Translations under genes and position numbers: made by a program | NCBI RefSeq assembly: GCF_004765605.1 | Contig: NZ_SRLC01000002.1 | Span: 1,054,001 to 1,118,000, forward strand | DNA from: Hymenobacter aquaticus | GTDB lineage: Bacteria > Bacteroidota > Bacteroidia > Cytophagales > Hymenobacteraceae | Length of the DNA stretch: 64,000 nucleotides | Direction: 5' to 3' | Part shown: in pieces, positions 16,171 through 24,455 of the stretch | Layout: every line of letters begins with the position of its first letter | Numbering within the stretch: position 1 is the first letter of the stretch | The notes under the pieces: generated by a model | The model's database searches: none | What the model was told of the DNA's origin: nothing | What the model saw: only the letters and a program-made list of their open reading frames with translations

Positions 16171-17136
16171 CTACAGTAATTCCCTGACGATCTGGTCGAT
16201 GCTGATGCCTTCGGCCTCGGCTTTGAAGTTGCGCACCAGGCGGTGGCGCAAGATCGGGAGGGCAATGGCTTTTACGTCCTCAATGTCGGGCGAGTATTTG
16301 CCGTTGAGCAAGGCGTTGCACTTAGCGCCCACGATGAGGTGCTGCGAAGCCCGCGGCCCGGCACCCCACTCCAGCAGCTGGTTTACGCGCGAGGCGGCCC
16401 GCTCGGTGTTGGGGCGGGTTTTGTGTACCAGGCCCACGGCGTATTCCACCACGTTGTCGGCTACCGGCACGCGGCGCACCAAGTGCTGAAATGCCTGAAT
16501 ATCGTCGGAGTGCAGGATTTTGCTGACGCTGGGCTTGGTATCTGACGTCGTGTTCTTGACAATCTGCAGCTCGGCCTCGTAGCTGGGGTAGCCCAGCTCG
16601 ATGTTGAACATAAACCGGTCGAGCTGGGCCTCGGGCAGCGGGTAAGTGCCTTCCTGCTCAATCGGGTTCTGGGTGGCCAGCACGAAGAAGGGCCGCTCCA
16701 GGGGGTAGCGCTTGCCGGCGACGGTCACGGAATACTCCTGCATGCTTTCGAGCAGGGCCGCCTGGGTTTTGGGCGGCGTCCGGTTGATTTCGTCGGCCAG
16801 CACGATGTTGGCAAACACGGGCCCTTTCACAAACTGAAAGTCGCGCTGCTGGTTCATCGTCTCCGAGCCCACGATGTCGGAGGGCATCAGGTCGGGGGTA
16901 AACTGAATCCGGTTGAACGACAGGTCGAGCGAGTCGGCAATGGTCTGGATGAGCAGGGTTTTGGCCAGCCCCGGCACGCCCACCAGCAGGCAGTGGCCCT
17001 GGGAGAAAACCGCCGTCAGCACCAGCCGGACCACTTCATCCTGCCCAATAATGACCTTGCCGATTTCCTGGCGCAACGTACGGTAGGAGGCAGCCAGGGC
17101 GTCGGCGGCTTCTTTATCAGAAGAGAAAGTGCGCAT
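16171..17136 (-). CDS. MoxR-family AAA+ ATPase
   Basis: MoxR ATPases are chaperone-like AAA+ proteins, usually working with von Willebrand A-domain partners. Walker A GVPGLAKTLL near residue 48, Walker B VLADEINRTPPKTQAALLES, sensor 1 ATQNPIEQEGTYPLPEAQLD and the sensor 2 region GAGPRASQHL are complete. Length 321 aa is standard. It lies after the SurA-like gene with a 125-bp gap filled by a palindromic element. The DUF58 and VWA genes that commonly follow moxR are absent; an unrelated 148-aa gene follows instead. Confidence 0.93.
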   Translation of the reverse strand: MRTFSSDKEAADALAASYRTLRQEIGKVIIGQDEVVRLVLTAVFSQGHCLLVGVPGLAKTLLIQTIADSLDLSFNRIQFTPDLMPSDIVGSETMNQQRDFQFVKGPVFANIVLADEINRTPPKTQAALLESMQEYSVTVAGKRYPLERPFFVLATQNPIEQEGTYPLPEAQLDRFMFNIELGYPSYEAELQIVKNTTSDTKPSVSKILHSDDIQAFQHLVRRVPVADNVVEYAVGLVHKTRPNTERAASRVNQLLEWGAGPRASQHLIVGAKCNALLNGKYSPDIEDVKAIALPILRHRLVRNFKAEAEGISIDQIVRELL

Positions 17137-17139
17137 GAA

Positions 17140-17261
17140 GAGGTGAAATGGTGATTTAGTGACTTAGTGATTTAGCGACTTGGTGAGTTGTTGTTCCGCT
17201 GGCGCCGTAATGCGCGGGTTGAACATCAAACTCACTAAGTCGCTAAATCACTAAATCACCG
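17140..17261. repeat. Palindromic intergenic element, copy 1 (GTGATTTAG arms, shared core)
   Basis: Left arm GTGATTTAGTGACTTAG repeated to 17186; right arm AACTCACTAAGTCGC, then TAAATCACTAAATCACC, its inverse, ending at 17260. The core reads GAGTTGTTGTTCCGCTGGCG, then TAATGCGCG, then TTGAACATCAAACTCAC. The same core, inverted, is at 28950-29010. The element occupies the full gap from 4 bp before the MoxR ATG to the stop of the SurA-like gene. Confidence 0.8.
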
Positions 17262-18650
17262 TTAATAAACCGCGTCGAGCAGCTTGCAGTCGGCATACTG
17301 CGGGTCTACTTCGAGGTAGACGGAGCCGCGGTTTTTCAGAAACCACTCGTCCAGCGCCTTGTTTTTCTTTTCATTCAGGGCCGCCTGCGAGATTTTCTGG
17401 TAGTCGTCCTTCAGGTTGGCCTGGTGAGGCGGGGTGTTCGACTTCAGCCAGATGATGCGCATGGCGTCCTTGCCGTCGTCGGTGCGGTAGGGCAGGGGCG
17501 GGGTGATGTGGCCCACTTTCATCGTGTCGATGGTAAAGAAGATGGCCGGGTCGAGCTTGTCGAGGGGCAGGTAGCTGCCGCCGTCCTGGCGGTTGGCCAG
17601 CAGGCCGCCGTTGCCGCTGGTCTGCTTGTCATCGGAGTTGTCTTTGGCCGCCTTGGCGAAGGACAGGCTGTCGGCCAGAATGCGGGTGCGCAGCTTGGCC
17701 AGCTGGGTGGCCGCCTCGTTCACGTCGCTGCCGCCGGCAGCGGGCTTGAGCAGAATGTGGCGGGTGCTGTAACTGTCGCCTTTGCGCTCAATGAGCTGAA
17801 TCAGGTGGAAGCCAAACTGCGACTCCACGATGGGCGAGAGTTGGCCGGGCTCCAGCCGCAGGGCCGCGGCTTCGTACTCGGGCACCAGCTCCTTGCGCTT
17901 GAAAAAGCCCAGGTAGCCGCCCTGCGCCCCCGAGCCGGGGTCTTCGGAGTACTGCTTGGCTAGCGTCTCGAAGCTTTCCCCGGCCTGAATCCGGGCACGG
18001 ATGTCGTTGAGCTTGGTAATGGTTTCCTGCTTGGCCTTGGGGTTCACCTGGGCCAGCTTCACAATCTGGCCCACTTCCACTTCGGTCGAGAAGTAGGGCA
18101 GGCTGTCTTTGGGAATGCGGTTGAAATACTGGCGCACCTCGCGCGGCGTCACGGAGACTTTGCCGGCAATGGTTTCCTGCATTTTCTGCTGAATCAGCTG
18201 CTCCTTCACCTGGGGCCGCAGGTCGTCCTTGAGCTGCTTGATGGGCTTGTTGTAGTACTCCTCCAGCTTTTTCTCCGAGCCAATCTGCTGCACGAAATAG
18301 GCCATGCGGCGGTCCAACTCGTTCTTCACCTGGGCATCTTCCACCACCACCGAGTCGGTTTCGGCTTTGGCCAGCATCAGCTTGTTGAGCACGATGCTCT
18401 GCAGGATTTTGCAGCGCAGATCCGACGGTACGGGCTTGCCCTGGGCCTGCTGCACCTGCTGGGCGTAGGCCAGCTCCAGGTCGGAGCGCAGCACAATCTG
18501 GTTGTCCACCTTCACGATGATGGCGTCGGCCAGCTGCCGGCCGACGGGGCGGCCCACGCCGAGCTGGGCGTAGCTAGTGGTGATAGTGCCAGCCAGCAAA
18601 CCCATGCCAAGCAGGGCCCCGCGGGCCGATGAACGAACGAATTGAATCAT
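17262..18650 (-). CDS. SurA-like periplasmic peptidyl-prolyl isomerase/chaperone
   Basis: 462 aa from ATG 18650, which gives a signal peptide (MIQFVRSSARGALLGMGLLA, cleavage near SYAQ). The N-terminal SurA chaperone region (residues 40-170) contains IIVKVDNQIVLRSDLELAYA. The first parvulin domain (about 175-285) has YSEDPGSGAQGGYLGFFKR and ESQFGFHLIQLIERKGD; a second, more divergent one follows (RHILLKP, then DNSDDKQTSGNGGLLA). SurA helps outer-membrane proteins fold in the periplasm. It is paired with another parvulin lipoprotein upstream and a MoxR ATPase downstream. Confidence 0.92.
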   Translation of the reverse strand: MIQFVRSSARGALLGMGLLAGTITTSYAQLGVGRPVGRQLADAIIVKVDNQIVLRSDLELAYAQQVQQAQGKPVPSDLRCKILQSIVLNKLMLAKAETDSVVVEDAQVKNELDRRMAYFVQQIGSEKKLEEYYNKPIKQLKDDLRPQVKEQLIQQKMQETIAGKVSVTPREVRQYFNRIPKDSLPYFSTEVEVGQIVKLAQVNPKAKQETITKLNDIRARIQAGESFETLAKQYSEDPGSGAQGGYLGFFKRKELVPEYEAAALRLEPGQLSPIVESQFGFHLIQLIERKGDSYSTRHILLKPAAGGSDVNEAATQLAKLRTRILADSLSFAKAAKDNSDDKQTSGNGGLLANRQDGGSYLPLDKLDPAIFFTIDTMKVGHITPPLPYRTDDGKDAMRIIWLKSNTPPHQANLKDDYQKISQAALNEKKNKALDEWFLKNRGSVYLEVDPQYADCKLLDAVY

Positions 18651-18852
18651 GGAATCGAAAAGAATAATGCCCGGGCGGCAGCAGCCAAAGCACTTGCCCA
18701 AGCCAGTCGACTTCTGAAACGCAGAAAGTCGCCCGTAAATTTCAACATAAATCCTTTCTCCGGCAAAAACAACGGCTCGGCGGGGCGGCCCGCGCCGGGA
18801 AGTAGCCTAAGGAGTCGGGCGCGGGCCCACACGTTGCATGCGGGCGGCGGGC

Positions 18853-18886
18853 AAAAAAGAAGCCCCGGTTGTTGGCCGGGGCTTCT
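18853..18886 (-). terminator. Terminator after the lipoprotein PPIase
   Basis: AGAAGCCCCGG / CCGGGGCTTCT stem, 32 bp after the stop at 18918. It is A-rich on one side but lacks a strong U-tract on the minus strand beyond the A-run complement (TTTTTTGC), which does serve as one. Confidence 0.75.
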
Positions 18887-18917
18887 GGCTAAGGCAGCGC
18901 CGAAAATTGCGGGCTTC

Positions 18918-21218
18918 TTACTTCGTAACGAGCTTATCGACTTCCGCCTGGTTGACTTTCACCGGGTACTGCTCGCGCAGCTGCGAAATCCACTGCTTTT
19001 CCAGGAAGTTCTGGTAGTCGGAAGTGGCTTGGCCACGGGCTTCGGCCAGCGTCTTGGGGCCGGCGGGCAGCACCTTGTCGATGGTCACGGCGTAGTAGCG
19101 GCCGTCTTTGCTCACGGTGTAGGTGCCGGGGCCTTTGTCCAGGAGCTCGTCCACTACTTTGTTGTCGCCTTTCTGGAAGCTGCGCTGCTGAATCTGCACG
19201 GCCAGCGGGTTCTGCTCGTTCAGGCTTTCTTCCAGGGCGGCGGGGCTGGTGCTCACCATGCTCAGCAGGGTCGTGCCATCGGCCGAGGTAGTTTTGCTGG
19301 TCGTGGTCTTGATGTGGCGGGCCGGGGCTCCCTTGGCCGTCAGGTACGACTTCACGCTGTTGGCGCGGGTAGCGGCCAGCGTCGCCGACTCGCCGCGCCG
19401 GGTGCGGCCCGTTACGGTCAGGGTCAGGGTCGTGTCGGTCTGCAGGCGGCTGGCCAGGCGGTCGAGGTTGGCCCAGGCATTCTTGATGACGTTGGTTTTG
19501 CCCACGAGGAAAGTTACGGTCTGGGGTACCACGCGCTTCACCTCGTAGCGGCCGGCTTTGAGCTGGGTCTGGGCCTGGCTCAGCAGCTGGGGCGTAGCGG
19601 CGCTGATAACGGTGCCCTGCACGCGGGGCTCCCACTGGTACTTGCTCTGGTTGTCGGCAAAGAATTTCTGCAGACCCACCGTGTCCTCAATGGCTTTCGA
19701 CCATACTTTCTCGTCCATCAGCTGGAACAGCAGGATCCCGTCGCGGTACTCTTTCACGAGCATGCGGTAGTCTTCGTACTTAGTTTCCAGGTTGGCTTTC
19801 TCGAAGTCCGTCAGCGTCTGGTCCACGTACTGGTCGTAGAGCTGCTGCATGGTGAACTTGGGGTCGGAGCCAGCCTTGGCGCGCTGGTTTTGCTGCACGT
19901 AGGCCAGGAAGTCCTTCACCGCGTACGGCTTGCCCTTGATGCTGAACAGCGTCGTGTTGCCGTCCGGCGTCTTGCTGGCCTTCATGGCCGCGGCCGGGGC
20001 GGCGTACTTAAAGCGGCCGTTCACCAGCGCCGTATCGGCTTTGGTAAACGCGTAGTCTTTGCCGGCCTGGTTTTCGGTGAACTGGTTTTCGGTGCGGATG
20101 CGCTTGAGGAAGGCCGTGCGGTTGAGCTCCGAGCGGGAGTCCTTCGATACTTTGCTTTTCAGCGAGGCTTCCATGTCCTCAAACTTGGGCACGGGCTGCT
20201 TTTCAATCAGCTTGATCAGGTGCCAGCCGTAGGGCGTCTGCACCGGGGCCGACAAGTCGCCGGGCTTCTGGAGCCGGAAGGCGGCTTCCTCGAAGGAGGG
20301 AATCATGCGGCCGGTGCCGAAGGGCGGCAGCTCGCCACCGTTGGCCGCCGAGCCGGCGTCTTCCGAGAATTGGGCGACCAGCTTGTCCCAGGGCTCGTTG
20401 CGCTGGAGGCGGCTGTAGAGCTCGTCAATCTTTTTCTTGGCCGTTACCGAGTCGGCCTTGGGCATGCCGGGCGTGGCCCGAATCATGAGGTGAGCCACCT
20501 TGATTTCGCCCTGGGCCGTGCGCACGTCATTCACCTTGATGATGTGGTAGCCGAAGCGGGTGCGCACCGGCTGCGACACCTCGCCCACCTTGGTGCGGTA
20601 CGCGGCCGACTCGAACGGGTACACCATCTGCATGGCCGTGAAGTAGCCCAGCTTGCCGCCGTTGTCGCGGGCCGAGGGATCTTCGGAGGTTTCGGCGGCT
20701 ACTTTGTTGAAGTCCTCGCCGCCCGTCACGCGCTGGCGCAGGGCCATGATCTTGTTGTAGGCCGCCAGCGTATCGGCGGGGGAGGCGTCGGGGGCCAGGC
20801 GCAGCAGGATGTGGGAGGCACTGACTTCCTTGCTCATCCGGTCGTAGGCTTCCCGCACCAGCTGGTCGGTGACGCTTTTCTCGGTGAGGTAGGGCTGGGC
20901 CAGCTGCTGCTTATAGCCTTCCAGCTCGCGCTTAAACGCCTGGGTGGTATCGAGGCCGCGCTGCTCGGCTTCCAGGACTTTGAGCTTGAAGTTGGTGTAC
21001 AGGTCCAGGTATTCCTGGACGCTGGGCCGGGTGCCGAATTCGGGCGCCGAGCCGTTGTTTTTGCGGTACACGTAGGCAAACTCCCCGACCGGCACCTCGT
21101 GGGTGCTCAGCGTCTCAATAACAGGCTGTTTGGCGGCGGTAGTCGATTTGGTAGTCTGGCAGCCAGCGGCCAGCAGTGCAGCGGCCAGCGGGCCGGCGTA
21201 CAAAATGCGTTTGTGCAT
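18918..21218 (-). CDS. Lipoprotein parvulin PPIase with an embedded OmpA-like segment
   Basis: 766 aa, far longer than SurA. Lipobox LLAAGC at residues 15-20. Parvulin domain 1 (about 130-235: SASHILLRL, SEDPSARDNGGKLGYF, RTRFGYHIIKV) and domain 2 (about 240-345: KVAHLMIRATPGM, FSEDAGSAANGGELPPFGTG, QTPYGWHLIKLIE). Residues about 580-650 look like an OmpA C-terminal peptidoglycan-binding domain: LDRLASRLQTDTTLTLTVTG, then ATRANSVKSYLTAKGAPARH, where the Arg of the RA motif is kept but the Asp that normally follows the His-Thr is not. A final helical segment resembles SurA tails. Probably an envelope-anchored folding factor. The SurA-like gene lies downstream, beyond an intervening terminator-like hairpin. 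Confidence 0.88.
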   Translation of the reverse strand: MHKRILYAGPLAAALLAAGCQTTKSTTAAKQPVIETLSTHEVPVGEFAYVYRKNNGSAPEFGTRPSVQEYLDLYTNFKLKVLEAEQRGLDTTQAFKRELEGYKQQLAQPYLTEKSVTDQLVREAYDRMSKEVSASHILLRLAPDASPADTLAAYNKIMALRQRVTGGEDFNKVAAETSEDPSARDNGGKLGYFTAMQMVYPFESAAYRTKVGEVSQPVRTRFGYHIIKVNDVRTAQGEIKVAHLMIRATPGMPKADSVTAKKKIDELYSRLQRNEPWDKLVAQFSEDAGSAANGGELPPFGTGRMIPSFEEAAFRLQKPGDLSAPVQTPYGWHLIKLIEKQPVPKFEDMEASLKSKVSKDSRSELNRTAFLKRIRTENQFTENQAGKDYAFTKADTALVNGRFKYAAPAAAMKASKTPDGNTTLFSIKGKPYAVKDFLAYVQQNQRAKAGSDPKFTMQQLYDQYVDQTLTDFEKANLETKYEDYRMLVKEYRDGILLFQLMDEKVWSKAIEDTVGLQKFFADNQSKYQWEPRVQGTVISAATPQLLSQAQTQLKAGRYEVKRVVPQTVTFLVGKTNVIKNAWANLDRLASRLQTDTTLTLTVTGRTRRGESATLAATRANSVKSYLTAKGAPARHIKTTTSKTTSADGTTLLSMVSTSPAALEESLNEQNPLAVQIQQRSFQKGDNKVVDELLDKGPGTYTVSKDGRYYAVTIDKVLPAGPKTLAEARGQATSDYQNFLEKQWISQLREQYPVKVNQAEVDKLVTK

Positions 21219-21340
21219 ACAAAAAATAAGATACTACAAAGCGTACAGTCCTCGCAACCCGACAGGACGGAAGGCTGACTGACGCAATTTTACGCATTTT
21301 TTTCGGCCCGCCGCTGCTGGCTGGTTTCGGCGGCGGGCAT

Positions 21341-21373
21341 AAAAAAAGCACTTCGGTTTCGAAGTGCTTTTTT
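21341..21373 (-). terminator. Terminator after the RsbW-like gene
   Basis: AAAAAAAGCACTTCG / CGAAGTGCTTTTTT hairpin, 16 bp past the stop at 21389. Confidence 0.88.
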
Positions 21374-21388
21374 AGCTGGGTTTCAGCG

Positions 21389-21802
21389 TTACACGATGCG
21401 TTTATACAGGCGGCAGACGTTGTGGCTGCCAATGGTGACGAACTCCACGCGGTCCATGATGCGGTTGACCAGGGTCATGCCCACGCCGCCTTTCTTGCCG
21501 ATGCGGATGTGCTCCTGCAGGTCGGGCTCTTTGTACAGGGATGGTTGGTAGGAGGATTTGCTGTCGTCCTGGATTTCAATCTCGAATACCTGCTGTTCCA
21601 CGCTCAGCCGCAAATCCAGGAACTGCGACTCGTCTTCGTGGTTGGCGTGGATAATCAGGTTGGCCACCACTTCGTCGACGGCCAGGATAATCTGGTTGAG
21701 CTGCAAATCCGACAAGCCGTAAGTCGCCAGGTAGGCGCTTACAAAATCGCGCACCACTTTAAGGTTGTGGCGGCTGCAACTGATGCGGATTGCGTTTTTC
21801 AT
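21389..21802 (-). CDS. RsbW-like anti-sigma serine kinase (HATPase)
   Basis: 137-aa GHKL ATPase. The N-box LAVDEVVANLIIHANH near residue 42 and the ATP-lid G-box GKKGGVGMTLVNRIMD near 102 identify it. Such kinases phosphorylate the STAS antagonist and bind a sigma factor or another target. It follows the STAS gene by 20 bp, completing a partner-switching module with the phosphatase gene. No sigma gene is adjacent, so the bound target is unknown. Confidence 0.9.
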   Translation of the reverse strand: MKNAIRISCSRHNLKVVRDFVSAYLATYGLSDLQLNQIILAVDEVVANLIIHANHEDESQFLDLRLSVEQQVFEIEIQDDSKSSYQPSLYKEPDLQEHIRIGKKGGVGMTLVNRIMDRVEFVTIGSHNVCRLYKRIV

Positions 21803-21822
21803 TCCCTCCTGGTACCCCTGGC

Positions 21823-22152
21823 TTAAAGAGCGGTGGCGTCGGCCTCCGACGGCACGATGGTCATCAGAGCGTCGAGGCCCAGAATCTCGAATACGTTATG
21901 CACTTTTTCCTGCATGTTGAAGAATACCAGCTTCACGCCCGCATCCTGAAACCGCTGCAGGTGGGAAATAAAGACGCCCAGGCCCGCGGAAGAAATATAA
22001 TTAAGGCGCTGGCAGTCAATCAGCACTTTTTTGTAGTCCAATACCTCGGGCTTGGTCAGCTCGCTGTCCAGCAAAACCGACGAGCTGGCGTCCAGTTCGC
22101 CGTCCAGGCTGAGGGTAAGGGTATTCTCGGTGGTTTGTTGGTTTATTTTCAT
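21823..22152 (-). CDS. STAS-domain anti-sigma factor antagonist (RsbV-like)
   Basis: 109-aa single STAS domain. TLSLDGELDASSSVLL starts the fold and CQRLNYISSAGLGVFISHLQ near residue 50 holds the serine phosphorylated by the partner kinase (the first or second Ser of ISSAGLG). In the unphosphorylated state such proteins capture the anti-sigma kinase. The gene lies between the phosphatase (14 bp) and the kinase (20 bp), all on the minus strand. Confidence 0.92.
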   Translation of the reverse strand: MKINQQTTENTLTLSLDGELDASSSVLLDSELTKPEVLDYKKVLIDCQRLNYISSAGLGVFISHLQRFQDAGVKLVFFNMQEKVHNVFEILGLDALMTIVPSEADATAL

Positions 22153-22166
22153 GCCTCCTCTGTACG

Positions 22167-24263
22167 TTAGTTGCCGGCTTCTGGTTGAGCTGCTTTAAAC
22201 TTGATGACCAGCAGCGTCTGGTCGTCGTGCATGGGCTGGCCCTTGCTGAACTCGTTGAGGTCGTCGAGAATGTGCTGCTTGATTTCGTTGGCGTCCAGAT
22301 AATACGTGTGCTCGAGCTGCTGCTTGAGGCGCTCCTCGCCGTACTCTTCCTGGCCCGCGCCGCGGGCCTCCACGATGCCGTCGGTGTAAATCACCATCAC
22401 GTCGCCGGGGTTGTAGTCGTAGAACTGGTTCTTGATGTGCTTCTCGTAGGCGTCGTTGCGGATGATGCCCAGGCCCAGGCCGGCCGTGCGGAAATACGAC
22501 ACTTCCTCCTTGATGGAGTGGTAGTACAGCGTGTGGCAGTGGCCGGCGCGGGCAAAGACGAAGCCCCCGTGCTCGTAGTCGATGATGTAGAGGGCGGCGG
22601 TGATAAACGACGACTTTTCCAGGCAGTGAGTCAGGGCCTGGTTGGCCATCGACATGAACTTGCTGGGTACTGGAAACTTCTCCCGGTCGTTTTTAGCCAG
22701 CGGATTTTCCTGCATCAGGGCGTGGAAAATGCCCTTCATCTGGGCCATGTGGAAGGCCGCCGTGATGCCCTTGCCCGAGACGTCGCCGATGAGGATGGCC
22801 AGGCGCTTGCCGGGCAGGTGCAGAAAGTCGTAGAAGTCGCCGCCGACTTCCTTGGCCGCCAGGGCGTGGGAGCCGATTTCAAACCAGTTGTCGATGGGCA
22901 GGTCCTTGGGAATCAGGCTGTCCTGCACCGAGGAGGCAATCTTGAGCTCTTCCTTAACCCGCTCGTTCTGGATGGAAGCGGCCACCAGCTGCAGGTTCTC
23001 GATGCTAAGCACCGTCTGGCTGGTGAAGGTTTGCAGGATGCCCAGGTTTTCGCGGTCGAAGCTCTGGCGCTGCTCTTTCAGCATGTAGAGGGCCCCGTAC
23101 TGGCGCTTGGCCGAGCGCATGGGCATCACAATCAGGGAGCCGTAGGGCAGTTCCAGGGTGCGGAAGCCGTTGCTGTTGGGCAGGTCGTTGTTGAGGTATT
23201 CGATCTGGCCCAGGTTGTAGTCGGTGAGCAGGGTGCGGATGGCCTGCACGTGCTCCTCGCTGACGTTGAAGCGCTGGGCCAGGTGCAATTCGCCCTCGGT
23301 GTCGATGTCGAGCCAGGCGGCGTCGGCTTCCACGGTCTGAATGGCGGCCTCGAACAGCATCTGGTACACTTCCTCCTCGCTCTGGCCCTTCTGAATCAGC
23401 TGGGTGAGGCGCTGCAGGCTGAGGATTTCCTCGCGCTTCTGCTCAAATACGCCGGCCGTGGGCAGGTTGAAGAACGTCACGAGCAAACCCGACAGGGAGT
23501 AGAACCCGGCAAAGAAGACCGTGAGCAGCAAAAACGCGTGCTGGGGCTCGGGGGCGACCAGCTTGGGGTCTTTGGCGATGCGCAGGAAGTAGACCGTGAA
23601 GATACCCAGGCACAGCAGCAGCGCCAGCTGCAGGAATACTACTTCCCACTTCTGGCGGCGGTTCAGGTAGGCTACCCATTTCTGGTTGCCGCTCATATAC
23701 ACCCCGAAGACGGCCAGGCCGCCCATAATAAAGTAGGCTACCGGCAGCGGCGGCGTCCAGGCAAACAGGCGAAACAGGAGCGTGATGCCCAGCAGCAGCT
23801 CAAACCAGAGCCAGTCGCGGCGCAGGCGGGCCGTGGACCGAAACAGCACCAAAGAGCGCCAGGAATAGTTGGTGTACGCCAGGAAAACGACGAACAGCGC
23901 CAGGTTCACGGTGTAAATCGTGGCAAACAGCAGCCGGTCGGTGGTGGGGTTCTCGTACTGAATCAGGCGCTCGGCCAGGTGCAGGCCCACGCACACGGTG
24001 GCCAGTACGCCGGGCCCCAGCACCAGGCGGCGCAGCAGGCCCACGAAGTCGGTGCCCCGCAACGGGTCGGGGCGGCTGCGCTGGTACACGAACACGCCGG
24101 CCACGAAGGCGGCCTGGGCCAGCAGCGTGACCCACTGGGGTGGCAAACCCACGCGGGCGGCGGCGGCCGGACTGGCATGCAACAGGGTACTGATAAGCAG
24201 TATCAACCAGCTCAGCACGGTGAAGGGCAATACAATAGCTTTCAGTTTCTGTCGGACGGGCAT
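22167..24263 (-). CDS. Membrane-bound PP2C-type phosphatase (RsbU/SpoIIE) with GAF-like domain
   Basis: 698 aa from ATG 24263; the longer reading to 24365 adds a non-homologous extension. About seven membrane helices lie in residues 10-280. A linker and a GAF-like domain (about 310-440, ADAAWLDIDTEGELHLAQRF, then GSLIVMPMRSAKRQYGALYM) precede the PP2C domain (about 470-690), with GGDFYDFLH, GDVSGKGITAAFHMAQMKG and YTDGIVEARG carrying the metal-binding Asp residues. It should dephosphorylate the adjacent STAS protein in response to a membrane or small-molecule signal. First gene of the three-gene partner-switching operon. Confidence 0.92.
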   Translation of the reverse strand: MPVRQKLKAIVLPFTVLSWLILLISTLLHASPAAAARVGLPPQWVTLLAQAAFVAGVFVYQRSRPDPLRGTDFVGLLRRLVLGPGVLATVCVGLHLAERLIQYENPTTDRLLFATIYTVNLALFVVFLAYTNYSWRSLVLFRSTARLRRDWLWFELLLGITLLFRLFAWTPPLPVAYFIMGGLAVFGVYMSGNQKWVAYLNRRQKWEVVFLQLALLLCLGIFTVYFLRIAKDPKLVAPEPQHAFLLLTVFFAGFYSLSGLLVTFFNLPTAGVFEQKREEILSLQRLTQLIQKGQSEEEVYQMLFEAAIQTVEADAAWLDIDTEGELHLAQRFNVSEEHVQAIRTLLTDYNLGQIEYLNNDLPNSNGFRTLELPYGSLIVMPMRSAKRQYGALYMLKEQRQSFDRENLGILQTFTSQTVLSIENLQLVAASIQNERVKEELKIASSVQDSLIPKDLPIDNWFEIGSHALAAKEVGGDFYDFLHLPGKRLAILIGDVSGKGITAAFHMAQMKGIFHALMQENPLAKNDREKFPVPSKFMSMANQALTHCLEKSSFITAALYIIDYEHGGFVFARAGHCHTLYYHSIKEEVSYFRTAGLGLGIIRNDAYEKHIKNQFYDYNPGDVMVIYTDGIVEARGAGQEEYGEERLKQQLEHTYYLDANEIKQHILDDLNEFSKGQPMHDDQTLLVIKFKAAQPEAGN

Positions 24264-24391
24264 GAACGGGTATAAAAAACGACCGGGCGCACGGCGGTAG
24301 GTGGGGCCCGTAATGTATCCGCAAGATACAGCCGGAATCAGAACTTGGGCTGTCGGCTTTGCCACGGGCGCAACTTCGCCGGCGAAAATGC

Positions 24392-24433
24392 AAAAAAGGA
24401 AGCCAACTGTCGACGCTGACAGTTGGCTTCCTT
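24392..24433 (-). terminator. guaB terminator
   Basis: AAGGAAGCCAACTGTC / GACAGTTGGCTTCCTT stem with a short loop and an A-run on the minus-strand 3' side (T-run in RNA sense), 23 bp past the guaB stop. Confidence 0.85.
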
Positions 24434-24455
24434 ATACAAGAATTGCCCGGAAAAG

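Noticed and set aside
18642..21278. 878-aa plus-strand reading antisense to the lipoprotein PPIase
   Set aside because: Shadow of the minus-strand gene; no signal peptide, domain or codon pattern of its own.
22185..24275. 696-aa plus-strand reading antisense to the PP2C phosphatase
   Set aside because: Shadow frame, with no recognisable domain.
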